Positions 1 through 7,715 are shown, numbered from the stretch's first letter. The stretch is DNA of 64,000 bases from Flavobacterium aquiphilum (GCF_027111335.1 NZ_CP114288.1:1240001-1304000), one strand, 5' to 3'. A program made the numbers and translations. The notes: generated by a model from the letters alone, not told the origin.

Positions 1-64
1 TATTTACTGAATTCATACTAATATTGATAAGTAGGAAAATTTTTAGGAGTTTTTGAAATGAAAA

Positions 65-90
65 AACCCGAAGCGGAAAGGCTTCGGGTT
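65..90 (-). terminator. Rho-independent terminator of the small membrane-protein operon
   Basis: A perfect 10-bp stem (AACCCGAAGC / GCTTCGGGTT) with a 6-nt loop is followed, read on the minus strand, by a run of T. It lies about 15 nt past the stop of the last gene of the minus-strand operon, so it most likely ends that transcript. The 64 bases before it contain nothing I can recognise. Confidence 0.9.
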
Positions 91-105
91 GATAAACTAA
101 AAAAA

Positions 106-492
106 TCAAGCTTTAAAAACTAATCTTTCTTCCTCCTGTGCTTCTTTGGCTTTTCTTTTTCCTCTGAAGAAGAAATACAAGTTCAGGAACAGCATGATTC
201 CAAGATAGATAGAAAATCCTCCTATTTTGTAACTCAGTGCTTCAATAAGAGATTGATAGCTATCGTTATAGATACTCAATCTCAGAATCATTAAGGCAAA
301 ACCTAGATTAAGAAGGTAGAATCCTGTTTCAAAAAGTTTGTTTGTGGCCTGCGCAATTTCTTCTCTGCCTCTAAAAATATCTAGCATAAATATTTTTCCG
401 TTTTTGAAAAGAGTTTTTGAAACATAGTAAGTAAGGAATAAAGCGACTGGTAAATAGACAGCGTAACCGATTAAAATTTTTGTAGTTTCCAT
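106..492 (-). CDS. Small membrane protein, paralogue of the adjacent upstream gene
   Basis: This 128-residue protein has three probable membrane helices (about residues 5-27, 56-76 and 88-110) and a charged tail rich in K, R and E. I do not recognise the family. It is clearly related to the product of the gene just upstream: both have an N-terminal GY-x-x-YL helix, a basic loop with KNG, a middle segment ending in I-x-x-x-N-x-x, and a Y-L-L-N-x-G-[FY] second helix. It follows that gene by 11 nt and is second in a two-gene operon that ends at the terminator at 65-90. A palindrome upstream of the operon also sits upstream of the neighbouring GbsR/MarR-type regulator, so joint control is likely. 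No function can be assigned. Confidence 0.8.
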   Translation of the reverse strand: METTKILIGYAVYLPVALFLTYYVSKTLFKNGKIFMLDIFRGREEIAQATNKLFETGFYLLNLGFALMILRLSIYNDSYQSLIEALSYKIGGFSIYLGIMLFLNLYFFFRGKRKAKEAQEEERLVFKA

Positions 493-503
493 GATAATAA
501 ATG

Positions 504-851
504 TTATTTAATTAATTTATGAATGTATTTGGTTAGGATAATAATATTGAAATAGTGTAATAATGATATGATGAAAATAATTAGTGCTGATTTTATTCCG
601 ATGGTTTCTATTAATTGGGGTGAAGAAGTTATTTTTTGCCAGGAAATTAGGGTCATTGCACAATAACCAATATTTAGGAGGTAGTAGCCCAATAGTAAAA
701 CTTGATTGATTTTTTGACAGATGTCTGCGTGGTTTGGGATCAATTCAGCCACGTAGATGTTTCCGTTTTTGTAGCATATTTTTCCAACTTTCAGAATGAT
801 AAAAATCGTAATGCTGAGATAGATTAAATATCCGATGATGTTGAAATTCAT
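504..851 (-). CDS. Small membrane protein, first gene of a paralogous pair
   Basis: This 115-residue protein has hydrophobic stretches at about residues 5-22, 51-70 and 85-108 and a basic loop containing KVGK and YKNG. It shares its order of motifs with the protein encoded just downstream, so the two probably arose by tandem duplication and may form a heteromer in the inner membrane. The ATG at 849-851 is the only sensible start. A near-palindrome related to the operator of the regulator gene begins 20 nt upstream. Family and function are unknown to me. That it is a real gene is supported by the conserved paralogue, the operator and the shared terminator. Confidence 0.78.
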   Translation of the reverse strand: MNFNIIGYLIYLSITIFIILKVGKICYKNGNIYVAELIPNHADICQKINQVLLLGYYLLNIGYCAMTLISWQKITSSPQLIETIGIKSALIIFIISLLHYFNIIILTKYIHKLIK

Positions 852-871
852 AATTATTTATTTTTAAATTT

Positions 872-901
872 TTAAACTTTCAGAAAAAATTGAAACTTAG
901 T
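872..901 (-). promoter_or_regulatory. Putative operator, second copy of the GbsR-type palindrome
   Basis: The arms TTAAACTTTCAG and TTGAAACTTAGT are separated by six A. The geometry (12-6-12) matches the perfect palindrome at 1469-1498, and the left arm is identical to that copy at 11 of 12 positions. It lies between the stop of the regulator gene and the start of the membrane-protein operon, which suggests that the regulator controls that operon. Confidence 0.6.
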
Positions 902-918
902 GATAAATTTTTTTATTG

Positions 919-1422
919 TTACTTCATAATTTTTAAAACCAATTTAGCTAGCCAATTTTCATTGAATTCAGTCATTTTGTCCAAGACATTATCCGCTTTT
1001 AAAACAAAATCATACAATTTAGTAGTTTGGTCAACAAAGTGTTTTTCTTCGGCTGAATCTTTTGCTTCAATAGTCGAAACTTCTTTTAGGATTTTAAGAG
1101 CCGGTTTGATTTCTCTCCTGCTTCTTTCTCTCGAAATTTTGGAAGCTAGTTCATCTAAATCCTTTTCGGCTGTAAAGAATTCTTTTCTTTCGCCAGCTTT
1201 GTATTCTTTGTAAACAATTCCCCAATCCATTAAAGCTCTCAGGTTCATACTTGCGTTTCCGCGTGAAATTTGTAATTCGTCCATAATGTCTTCCATAGAA
1301 ACAGCTTCGTTTGAGACCATTAATAAAGCATGGATTTGTGCCATGGTTTTATTAATTCCCCATTGAGAACCTAATGCTCCCCAGGTTTGTACAAACTTAT
1401 TTTTTGCTTCTTTGAATTCCAT
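919..1422 (-). CDS. GbsR/MarR-family transcriptional regulator
   Basis: This is a 167-residue DNA-binding protein. The segment around residues 20-80 has the winged-helix pattern of GbsR/MarR regulators: a helix with INKTMAQIHALL, then MEDIMDELQISRGNASMNL as the recognition helix, and a wing with YKAGERKEFF. The C-terminal half is helical and charged and would serve dimerisation. I start it at the ATG at 1420-1422. A longer frame opens at a TTG at 1450-1452, but that codon lies just past a perfect -7 element on the same strand. The gene has a TTTG-N20-TATATTTG promoter with a palindrome over the -33 box, so it probably represses itself. The small membrane-protein operon downstream carries a second palindrome and is the likely target. 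The signal it senses is unknown. Confidence 0.88.
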   Translation of the reverse strand: MEFKEAKNKFVQTWGALGSQWGINKTMAQIHALLMVSNEAVSMEDIMDELQISRGNASMNLRALMDWGIVYKEYKAGERKEFFTAEKDLDELASKISRERSRREIKPALKILKEVSTIEAKDSAEEKHFVDQTTKLYDFVLKADNVLDKMTEFNENWLAKLVLKIMK

Positions 1423-1451
1423 TTTTGGATTTATTTCCTTTTGTTGGAACA

Positions 1452-1486
1452 AATATAAATAAAAGTTTTTAAACTTTCAAAAATAA
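1452..1486 (-). promoter_or_regulatory. Promoter of the GbsR-type regulator
   Basis: Read on the minus strand, TTTG, 20 nt and TATATTTG match the Bacteroidota sigma-A consensus TTTG-N19-25-TAnnTTTG exactly. It sits about 30 nt before the ATG chosen for the regulator. The -33 TTTG lies inside the palindrome at 1469-1498, so a bound dimer would block the polymerase. Confidence 0.75.
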
Positions 1487-1498
1487 TTGAAAGTTTAA
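1469..1498. promoter_or_regulatory. Perfect palindromic operator upstream of the regulator gene
   Basis: TTAAACTTTCAA and TTGAAAGTTTAA form a perfect 12-bp inverted repeat with a 6-nt spacer. It overlaps the -33 element of the regulator promoter. A related copy lies at 872-901 before the membrane-protein operon. Two copies with the same spacing beside a winged-helix regulator are best read as its binding sites. Confidence 0.72.
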
Positions 1499-1805
1499 TT
1501 ATAGAATATTTAGCCTAAAACTTAAAGTAGTAATTATCTCATGCTTTGTTTTGTTTCTTTTATGACTAAAAATTTTTGTTTCATATCATTTTTTTAATTA
1601 ATTCTATAAGTCTAGTGTAGTTTTGAAATAAAAAGACGTTTGTGTTTGATTATCAGTGATGTATATGAATTTGTTTTCTGTTTTTTAATGTTATCTATTG
1701 ATTTTGTAAAAAAAGCAATTATAAAAGTGGAGCAGATCCCACTCAAAAAAACGAGGCGGTTCTGAAAAGCCTAACGAGTAAGAAAAAACAAAAAAATTAG
1801 GAATC
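1499..1805. other. Intergenic region with short leader hairpins
   Basis: About 300 bases without a gene separate the divergent regulator and the DUF1842-like gene. The left part is plain AT-rich DNA. The last 80 bases, which would be the leader of the downstream gene, can form two short stems: AGTGG/CCACT at 1726-1730/1739-1743, and AGGC/GCCT at 1753-1756/1769-1772. I see no clear TAnnTTTG promoter. Confidence 0.4.
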
Positions 1806-2219
1806 ATGGCAGATTTATTAGCAGGTGCTTATTTAGCAAAGGGTACAATTGGAAATGTTGGAACACCAGGTGCTCCAATCGCAACTTTTAGTTTAGTGGT
1901 GGTACCATCACAACATACCGTAACTGGTACAGTGGTAATTACTCAGGCAGTAAGTGGTCCTGATAGTCACATTGTTGTTCAGGTAAAGGGAAGGATATAT
2001 TCTACAGGATTAGGACAATACACACAAGTAGTTAGTCTTCAAGGGCAGTATGTGCATTCTGTTCCACCTCCAGCAATTGGTTCTTTCTTAGCTGATTTTA
2101 ATGCTCATTTGGCTATTGATAATGCATGGAACGGAAAAGGAGGTTTTTCATATTGGACACACACTGTTGAAAATGTACCTGTTAAATCCGTAAATGTGTT
2201 AAAAGAACAAGCGGTTTAA
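1806..2219 (+). CDS. DUF1842-like small beta-rich protein
   Basis: This 137-residue protein has no signal peptide or membrane helix. It alternates beta-prone stretches (ATFSLVVV, TVTGTVVITQAV, HIVVQVKGRIYS, VVSLQGQYVH) and has a GTPGAPIATFSLVV segment near the N-terminus. That layout resembles the DUF1842 family of small proteins as I remember it; their function is not established. It stands alone, with a strong terminator 26 bases after the stop. The coding sequence is preceded by a candidate structured leader. The family match needs an HMM search. That it is a real gene is well supported by ORF length, composition and terminator. Confidence 0.75.
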   Translation: MADLLAGAYLAKGTIGNVGTPGAPIATFSLVVVPSQHTVTGTVVITQAVSGPDSHIVVQVKGRIYSTGLGQYTQVVSLQGQYVHSVPPPAIGSFLADFNAHLAIDNAWNGKGGFSYWTHTVENVPVKSVNVLKEQAV

Positions 2220-2244
2220 GACAAGTTTTCTCAGAATAATTTAG

Positions 2245-2275
2245 AAAGATTGCCTCAGCTAGGCAATCTTTTTTC
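2245..2275 (+). terminator. Terminator of the DUF1842-like gene
   Basis: The stem AAAGATTGCC / GGCAATCTTT with a 7-nt loop runs straight into a T tract, 26 nt after the stop codon of the upstream gene. Confidence 0.92.
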
Positions 2276-2287
2276 GTTATAATAAGT

Positions 2288-2318
2288 AAAAAACCGAAGC
2301 GTTTCTGCCTCGGTTTTT
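2288..2318 (-). terminator. Terminator of the M3 peptidase gene
   Basis: Read on the minus strand, a stem AAAAACCGA / TCGGTTTTTT with inner GC pairs is followed by T residues, 34 nt past the peptidase stop. It sits beside the plus-strand terminator, so the two convergent transcripts are each closed. Confidence 0.8.
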
Positions 2319-2351
2319 ATAAATGTCTAAGAAGTCTAAGAATCTAGAAAA

Positions 2352-4379
2352 CTATAAAAGCCCCGCTCTTTTCAACAAAGCATCCGGTTTAGGTTCTTGT
2401 CCTCTGAAGCGTTTGTACAATGTCATTGGATGTTCAGTTCCACCTTTTGAAAGGATGTTTTCTTTGAATTTGTCGGCCACTTCTTTGTTAAAAATTCCTT
2501 TCTCTTGAAAATATTCGAATGCATCAGCATCGAGAACTTCAGCCCATTTATAACTGTAATAGCCCGAGGAATAACCTCCTTGGAAAATATGTGAAAAGGC
2601 AGTACTCATTGCGTTTTCGGCTACATCCGGATATAATTGGGTCGAAGCAAACTGTTCTGTTTCAAAAGCTTTTACATCAGTAATATTTGTTGGGTCTTGT
2701 CCGTGCCAACCCATATCAAGTAAACCAAAACTCAATTGGCGCATTGTTGCCATTCCTTCAAGGAAACTGGCGCTTTCCTTAATTTTTTCGACATATTCCT
2801 GCGGAATAACTTCTCCGGTTTCATAATGGTGCGCAAACAAAGCCAAAGCTTCGGGCTCGTAGCACCAGTTCTCCATAATTTGGCTCGGTAATTCAACGAA
2901 ATCCCAATAAACCGAGGTTCCTGAAAGATTTGGGTAAACGGTATTGGCTAACATTCCGTGTAATCCATGGCCAAATTCGTGAAATAAAGTGGTTACTTCA
3001 TTAAAAGTCAAAAGCGACGGTTTGGTTTCTGTCGGTTTGGTGAAGTTGCAAACGTTGGAAATATGAGGTCTTTCGTTTACGCCGTCTTTGATATATTGCG
3101 ATTTGAACGAAGTCATCCAGGCACCGTTTCGTTTTCCTTTTCTTGGAAAAAAATCGGCGTAGAAAACGGCAACCAAATTGTTGTTTTGGTCTTTTACTTC
3201 GTAAGTGGTAACTTCTTCGTGATACTTATCGATGTCGAAAACTTCGGTAAATGTCAATCTATATAGTTTTCCAGCAATGGTGAAAGCACCGTTCAATACT
3301 TTCTCCAATTGAAAATACGGTTTCAGTTTCTCGTCATCCAAATTGAATAATTGCTGTTTCAATTTTTCCGAATAATAGGCTCCGTCCCATTTTTCTAATT
3401 GTTCGATGCCGTCAATATCTTTTGCGAAAGCGGATAGTTGTGCAAATTCTTTTTGTGCGGCTGGTTTGGCTTTTGCCAATAAATCATTAGAAAAAGACAA
3501 TACTTTTTCAGGGCTTTCGGCCATGCGTTCTTCAAGTACAAAATGAGCGTGTGTTTTGTAACCCAAAAGATTGGCTCTTTCAAAACGCAATTTGGCGATT
3601 CTCAGGACAATCTCTTGGTTGTCAAATTCGTTGTTTTGAAAACCTTTGGCACCAAAAGCAATTGTTATTTTTTTACGCAATTCACGATTGTCGGCATAAG
3701 TTACAAATGGGAGGTAACTTGGATGATCTAATGTGAAAATCCAGCCTTCTTTTTCTTGGGCTTTCGCCAATGAACGTGCAGCCTCGATAGTTCCTTCGGG
3801 TAGGCCAGCCAAATCTTTTTCATCGGTAAGGTGCATTTCGAAAGCATTCGTTTCTGCCAAGACGTTTTCTCCAAATTTCAAGCTTAGTGTCGATAATTCT
3901 TTGTCGATTTCACGCAACTGATTTTTCTTGTCTTCAGGAAGATTAGCTCCATTTCTGCTAAAGCTTTTGTATTGTTTGTCCAAAAGTGTTTTTTGCTCAG
4001 GATTTAAATTCAAAGAATCCATTTGTTCATAGACACTTTTTACTTTCGCAAATAAAGCTGCGTTCAAACGAATATCATTCCCAAATTCTGACAACAATGG
4101 AGAAACTTCTTGTGCTATTTTTTGCATTTCGTCACTCGTTTCAGCTGAATTTAAATTAAAAAAGATATTTGAGATACGGTCTAACGTGTCTCCGCTAAAT
4201 GATAAAGCCTCAATTGTGTTCTTAAAAGTAGGATTTTCTGTATTGTTTGCGATTTCATCAATTTCGGCTTTGGCCAAGCTAATTGCTTCTCGAAAAGCGG
4301 GAAGATAATCTTCGTTTTTTATTTTGGAAAATGGCGCTGTATCTAGCTTCGTGTTAAATTTTTGAAGAAGTATATTCAT
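2352..4379 (-). CDS. M3-family zinc metallopeptidase (peptidyl-dipeptidase Dcp / oligopeptidase A type)
   Basis: This 675-residue cytoplasmic-type enzyme cleaves short peptides. The zinc site is plain: HEFGH at residues 467-471 supplies two histidines and the catalytic glutamate, and the third ligand is E496 in SVYWDFVELPSQ. The WDFVELPSQIMENW stretch, the N-terminal helical region and the C-terminal GGYSSGYYSYKWAEVL segment are typical of the M3 family (Dcp, OpdA). The length matches E. coli Dcp and OpdA (about 680). No signal peptide is visible, so it probably recycles peptides in the cytoplasm. I cannot tell dipeptidyl from oligopeptidase specificity by eye. It is a single-gene unit with its own terminator at 2288-2318. 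Confidence 0.93.
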   Translation of the reverse strand: MNILLQKFNTKLDTAPFSKIKNEDYLPAFREAISLAKAEIDEIANNTENPTFKNTIEALSFSGDTLDRISNIFFNLNSAETSDEMQKIAQEVSPLLSEFGNDIRLNAALFAKVKSVYEQMDSLNLNPEQKTLLDKQYKSFSRNGANLPEDKKNQLREIDKELSTLSLKFGENVLAETNAFEMHLTDEKDLAGLPEGTIEAARSLAKAQEKEGWIFTLDHPSYLPFVTYADNRELRKKITIAFGAKGFQNNEFDNQEIVLRIAKLRFERANLLGYKTHAHFVLEERMAESPEKVLSFSNDLLAKAKPAAQKEFAQLSAFAKDIDGIEQLEKWDGAYYSEKLKQQLFNLDDEKLKPYFQLEKVLNGAFTIAGKLYRLTFTEVFDIDKYHEEVTTYEVKDQNNNLVAVFYADFFPRKGKRNGAWMTSFKSQYIKDGVNERPHISNVCNFTKPTETKPSLLTFNEVTTLFHEFGHGLHGMLANTVYPNLSGTSVYWDFVELPSQIMENWCYEPEALALFAHHYETGEVIPQEYVEKIKESASFLEGMATMRQLSFGLLDMGWHGQDPTNITDVKAFETEQFASTQLYPDVAENAMSTAFSHIFQGGYSSGYYSYKWAEVLDADAFEYFQEKGIFNKEVADKFKENILSKGGTEHPMTLYKRFRGQEPKPDALLKRAGLL

Positions 4380-4643
4380 GTTTAATATGCTGTTTTGTTA
4401 AATTTAAGAGGATGTTAAGAGTTGTATTTGGAAATAATAAACAGGAAAAAAGTGTTAAAATTTAAAAAAAATAGTGTACTTTATCGATTATTTATGTACT
4501 TTGGTCGAGGAATTAGTTTAAAAACAAATTGATTCATCGAAATATAAACTCTTTTTGCCCCCAAAAAAGAAAATATATTAAAAATACCACATTGATTATT
4601 GTTAAAACAAATCTCCCCCCAAGTTTAGATTTAACAATATCAA
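4380..4643. other. Intergenic region without recognisable features
   Basis: This AT-rich spacer lies between the M3 peptidase start and the purE terminator. It should hold the peptidase promoter on the minus strand. The nearest match is TAAATTTA, one base off consensus, without a convincing -33 box. No ORF, RNA gene or repeat was seen. Confidence 0.4.
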
Positions 4644-4672
4644 AAAAAAGCTCCTATCTCAGGGAGCTTTTT
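4644..4672 (-). terminator. Terminator of the purK-purE operon
   Basis: On the minus strand, AAAAAGCTCC pairs with GGAGCTTTTT around a 7- to 8-nt loop and a T run follows. It begins directly after the purE stop codon. Confidence 0.88.
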
Positions 4673-4674
4673 CT

Positions 4675-5160
4675 TTATTTATTCAAATTTTCAGAGGATT
4701 TATAAACGGCTTCTTTCAGTCCTTCTTTATAGTCAATTATTTTGTTCAAAATAGTTCTGTCGGCACTTCCTATGATCTGTGCGGCAAGAATTCCTGCATT
4801 TTTGGCTCCGTTTAAGGCTACTGTTGCCACAGGAACTCCTCCTGGCATTTGTAAAATAGATAAAACAGAATCCCAACCATCAATTGAGTTACTTGATTTT
4901 ACAGGAACTCCAATTACAGGTAATGGAGACATCGAAGCTACCATTCCTGGTAAATGTGCGGCACCGCCAGCTCCGGCAATAATTACAGAAATACCACGAT
5001 TATGGGCATTTTTGCTGAAATCAAATAATTTTTCCGGTGTCCTGTGAGCCGATACAATATCGACTTCTACTTCTACATTAAATTGTTTTAATATGTCTAT
5101 GGCATCTTGCATTACCGGCATATCCGAAATGCTTCCCATAATTATGGCTACTTTGCTCAT
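4675..5160 (-). CDS. purE: N5-carboxyaminoimidazole ribonucleotide mutase (PurE)
   Basis: PurE moves the carboxyl group of N5-CAIR to carbon 4 to give CAIR in purine synthesis. The 161-residue protein has the class I PurE signatures: MGSISDMPVM near the N-terminus for phosphate binding, SAHRTPEK for the catalytic histidine loop, and GAGGAAHLPGMVAS in the middle. Length is normal. It follows purK by 67 nt on the same strand and ends at a terminator. Partnership with PurK identifies it as the mutase type rather than a direct AIR carboxylase. Confidence 0.97.
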   Translation of the reverse strand: MSKVAIIMGSISDMPVMQDAIDILKQFNVEVEVDIVSAHRTPEKLFDFSKNAHNRGISVIIAGAGGAAHLPGMVASMSPLPVIGVPVKSSNSIDGWDSVLSILQMPGGVPVATVALNGAKNAGILAAQIIGSADRTILNKIIDYKEGLKEAVYKSSENLNK

Positions 5161-5227
5161 TTGTATGTTTGTTGTTTGTTGTTTCGGGTTTAGAGTTTAA
5201 GGTTTAAACTGTGACTGAAAACCGAGA

Positions 5228-6382
5228 CTAATTACTAATTACTTTTATCGTATTCTTCACGTCCTCGGCAATGCGTCTGGCTTCGGCCATGTTTTCATTG
5301 GCAATGGTTACGTGTCCCATTTTTCGGAAAGGACGGGTTTGTTTTTTACCGTAAATATGAGGTGTAACTCCATTCCAGCCTAAAATAGTTTCAATGTTTT
5401 TGTAAACGACATTACCTGAAAATCCTTCGGCTCCTACCAGATTTACCATAATTCCTGCAACTTTGCTGTCTGTGTTTCCAAGAGGTAAATCCAGAATGGC
5501 GCGCAAATGGTTTTCGAATTGTGAAGTATAACTGGCCTCGATGCTGTAATGACCAGAGTTGTGAGGTCGCGGAGCCACTTCGTTTACTAAAATTTCATCA
5601 TCTTCAGTTTGGAACATTTCAACTGCCAAAAGTCCTACATGATTGAATTGCTTTGAAACATTCAACGCAATGGCTCTAGCTTTTTCGGCAACTTTTTCGT
5701 CGATTCGGGCAGGACAAATTACATATTCTACCTGATTGGCTTCGGGATGGAATTCCATTTCGACTACAGGGTATGTTTTTATTTCGCCTGAAGGATTGCG
5801 GCAAACAATTACGGCCAATTCGTTTTTGAACGGCACCATTGTTTCTGCAATACATTCTACATTCGGTAAATTGTCCAAATCAGCAGCTTGTCTGATAATT
5901 TTCACTCCGTTTCCGTCGTATCCAAATTCGGTACATTTCCAAACGAAAGGCATCTCGACTGCGCTCGATGCGATGTGAGATTTTAGAGCTTCCAAATTTT
6001 CAAATCTTTCAAACGGAGCGGTTGGAATATTGTTTTTTGAATAAAATTCTTTTTGAATTCCTTTGTTTTGAATTAGTCTCAAAGTTTTTGGCGAAGGATA
6101 TACTTTTTTGCCTTCACTTTCCAGTTTTTCCAAAGCTTCAAGATTTACCAGCTCAATTTCAAAAGTCAAAACATCGACTTTTTTTCCAAAATTGTAAACC
6201 GTTTCGAAATCCATCAAGTCTCCTTGAAAAAAATGATTACAAGCTATTTTGCAAGGTGCTTCATCGCTCGGGTCAAGAACATAGGTTTGGATATCGAATT
6301 TTCGGGTATCAAACAAAAGCATTTTGCCTAATTGTCCGCCACCGAGTATTCCTAATTTAAAATCGGAAGAAAAATAATTCAT
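5228..6382 (-). CDS. purK: N5-carboxyaminoimidazole ribonucleotide synthase (PurK)
   Basis: PurK is an ATP-grasp ligase that makes N5-CAIR from AIR, bicarbonate and ATP. Residues 11-20 carry the N-terminal GILGGGQLGKML motif. FVWKCTEFGYDGNGV is the ATP-grasp lysine/glycine loop, and NEVAPRPHNSGHYSIEA is the metal-binding end of the domain. I start at the ATG at 6380-6382 (384 residues). A frame reaching a TTG at 6482-6484 would add 34 residues that are low-complexity and unlike PurK. An 11-residue patch just before FVWKC is encoded by a GC-richer imperfect palindrome (about 5950-5981) that looks like an inserted repeat. The gene forms an operon with purE. Confidence 0.95.
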   Translation of the reverse strand: MNYFSSDFKLGILGGGQLGKMLLFDTRKFDIQTYVLDPSDEAPCKIACNHFFQGDLMDFETVYNFGKKVDVLTFEIELVNLEALEKLESEGKKVYPSPKTLRLIQNKGIQKEFYSKNNIPTAPFERFENLEALKSHIASSAVEMPFVWKCTEFGYDGNGVKIIRQAADLDNLPNVECIAETMVPFKNELAVIVCRNPSGEIKTYPVVEMEFHPEANQVEYVICPARIDEKVAEKARAIALNVSKQFNHVGLLAVEMFQTEDDEILVNEVAPRPHNSGHYSIEASYTSQFENHLRAILDLPLGNTDSKVAGIMVNLVGAEGFSGNVVYKNIETILGWNGVTPHIYGKKQTRPFRKMGHVTIANENMAEARRIAEDVKNTIKVISN

Positions 6383-6515
6383 TTGTTGTAGTTGTTTTTT
6401 TAAACGGTCAAATGCAATCGCTTCGCTCGTGTCATTGTCATTGTGTTTACTTTGTCTGTTTGACCTATTGTCAAGCCTTTGCAAAGATACTTTTTCCTGA
6501 TTGATTAGGGAAATG

Positions 6516-7064
6516 CTATTTTATTTTCTTCAAAACTTCTTTAGCGACAGCTTTGTAAGCCGCACTGTGATTTGGAAAATCTTTGGTGATTATCGTTTTT
6601 AACTCGGGAAGAATCCAATCGTAATGTTGTCCTAAGAGATATAAAGTGCGCATTGAATAAGCTTTGGAAGCGACTTTGGTATCGTTAATTAGCCAGTCAA
6701 AACTGCTTTCGATTATTTGTTCCAATTGGTTTTCTGAAAGTTTTATTTCTCCCTTTTTATAATGAGAATGAACCAAAAGTTGACAGACTTTGGCAGCTGG
6801 ACGAATAGCACTTTCGTCTTTCAGATTTTTAATTTGGGAACAAAAAAAATCCAAATGATCTTTCATCCATTCCAATTTTTGGTAACACACAAATTCTAAA
6901 ATCCAGCAGGCTTTGTGAGAATTCTTGTTTGATGTCTGAAAACAAAGTCTAACCAACTCCGGAAAAAGTGCCTGATTTTCCAATACTTCGTTAGCAAATT
7001 TTTGTCTGTTGACGCGATGTGCAGTTACGTAATCTAATTTTTTTTGGAATTCGGTGACTATCAT
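6516..7064 (-). CDS. Conserved helical protein of unknown function
   Basis: This 182-residue soluble protein is predicted mostly helical. Successive helix pairs of about 35-40 residues (for example KACWILEFVCYQKLEWM, AIRPAAKVCQLLVHS, VASKAYSMRTLYLLGQ, HSAAYKAVAKEVLKKI) recall HEAT-like repeats, so a scaffold or binding role is possible. I do not recognise the family. It lies upstream of purK in the same direction with 133 nt between the frames, and its start is divergent from hpt. It might share a transcript with purK and purE, but nothing in the sequence proves a purine role. Confidence 0.75.
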   Translation of the reverse strand: MIVTEFQKKLDYVTAHRVNRQKFANEVLENQALFPELVRLCFQTSNKNSHKACWILEFVCYQKLEWMKDHLDFFCSQIKNLKDESAIRPAAKVCQLLVHSHYKKGEIKLSENQLEQIIESSFDWLINDTKVASKAYSMRTLYLLGQHYDWILPELKTIITKDFPNHSAAYKAVAKEVLKKIK

Positions 7065-7120
7065 TGCTTTTTTTGAATTAAAAGTACAAATCAGTTTACA
7101 ATTGTCAAAAGTGAAATACC

Positions 7121-7128
7121 TATCTTTG
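7121..7128 (+). promoter_or_regulatory. -7 promoter element of hpt-adk
   Basis: TATCTTTG matches the Bacteroidota -7 consensus TAnnTTTG, 24 nt before the GTG start of hpt. A -33 box is less clear: TTTA lies 22 nt upstream and TTG 16 nt upstream. Confidence 0.6.
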
Positions 7129-7152
7129 CCAAATATTTAAAAATATAAAACT

Positions 7153-7683
7153 GTGATACAACTACACGATAAACAATTTGTTCCGTTTATTTCGGCCAAA
7201 GAGATAAACTTTGCCTTGGAGAAAATGGTTGCTCAAATAGAGGATGATTTTTTTGACGAAACACCGGTTTTTATTGGAGTACTGAATGGCTCTTTTATGG
7301 TGGTTTCCGATTTTTTAAAATTATACAAAAAACCTTGCGAAGTTTCGTTTATCAAATTAGCTTCATACGAAGGGACTTCCTCTACGGAGTCGGTTAAACA
7401 ATTAATCGGTTTAAACCAGGATTTAACAGGGCGTACCGTAGTTGTTTTGGAAGATATTATCGATACCGGAAATACTTTGGAAGAATTGAAAAAATTGTTC
7501 AAAAGTCAAAATGTCAAACATTTTAAGATTGCAACTTTGTTTTTCAAACCAGATGCTTTCAAAAAAGACTTGAAAATTGACTATATTGGTATTCGTATTC
7601 CTAATAAATTCATCGTTGGATATGGTTTGGATTACGATGGGTTAGGACGAAATTTGCCCGAAGTATATCAGTTAAAAGAGTAG
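7153..7683 (+). CDS. hpt: Hypoxanthine phosphoribosyltransferase
   Basis: The enzyme salvages hypoxanthine, and usually guanine, with PRPP to give IMP or GMP. The 176-residue protein has the PRPP-binding loop VVVLEDIIDTGNTL at about residues 95-108. It also has a flexible-loop segment SYEGTSSTE, GSFMVVSDF near the N-terminus and the late YGLDYDGLGRNLPEVY segment typical of bacterial Hpt. It starts with GTG, fixed by the -7 element just upstream. It is followed after 32 nt by adk, so two nucleotide-metabolism genes are co-transcribed. It faces away from the purKE side. Confidence 0.94.
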   Translation: MIQLHDKQFVPFISAKEINFALEKMVAQIEDDFFDETPVFIGVLNGSFMVVSDFLKLYKKPCEVSFIKLASYEGTSSTESVKQLIGLNQDLTGRTVVVLEDIIDTGNTLEELKKLFKSQNVKHFKIATLFFKPDAFKKDLKIDYIGIRIPNKFIVGYGLDYDGLGRNLPEVYQLKE

Positions 7684-7715
7684 TAATTAATTAAAAACCA
7701 TTATATAATTAAGGA

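Noticed and set aside
890..1213. Open frame on the plus strand opposite the GbsR-type regulator
   Set aside because: It lies wholly antisense to a gene with clear domain signatures, has no promoter of its own, and shows composition typical of a reverse-complement frame.
5160..5227. T/G-rich GTTTGTTGTTTG run between purE and purK as a regulatory repeat or riboswitch
   Set aside because: It is simple sequence with only a weak GTTTAAAC palindrome; no purine-riboswitch core is present.
6383..6484. N-terminal extension of PurK from a TTG
   Set aside because: The 34 extra residues are low-complexity and unlike PurK, which begins just before the GGGQLGKM motif.
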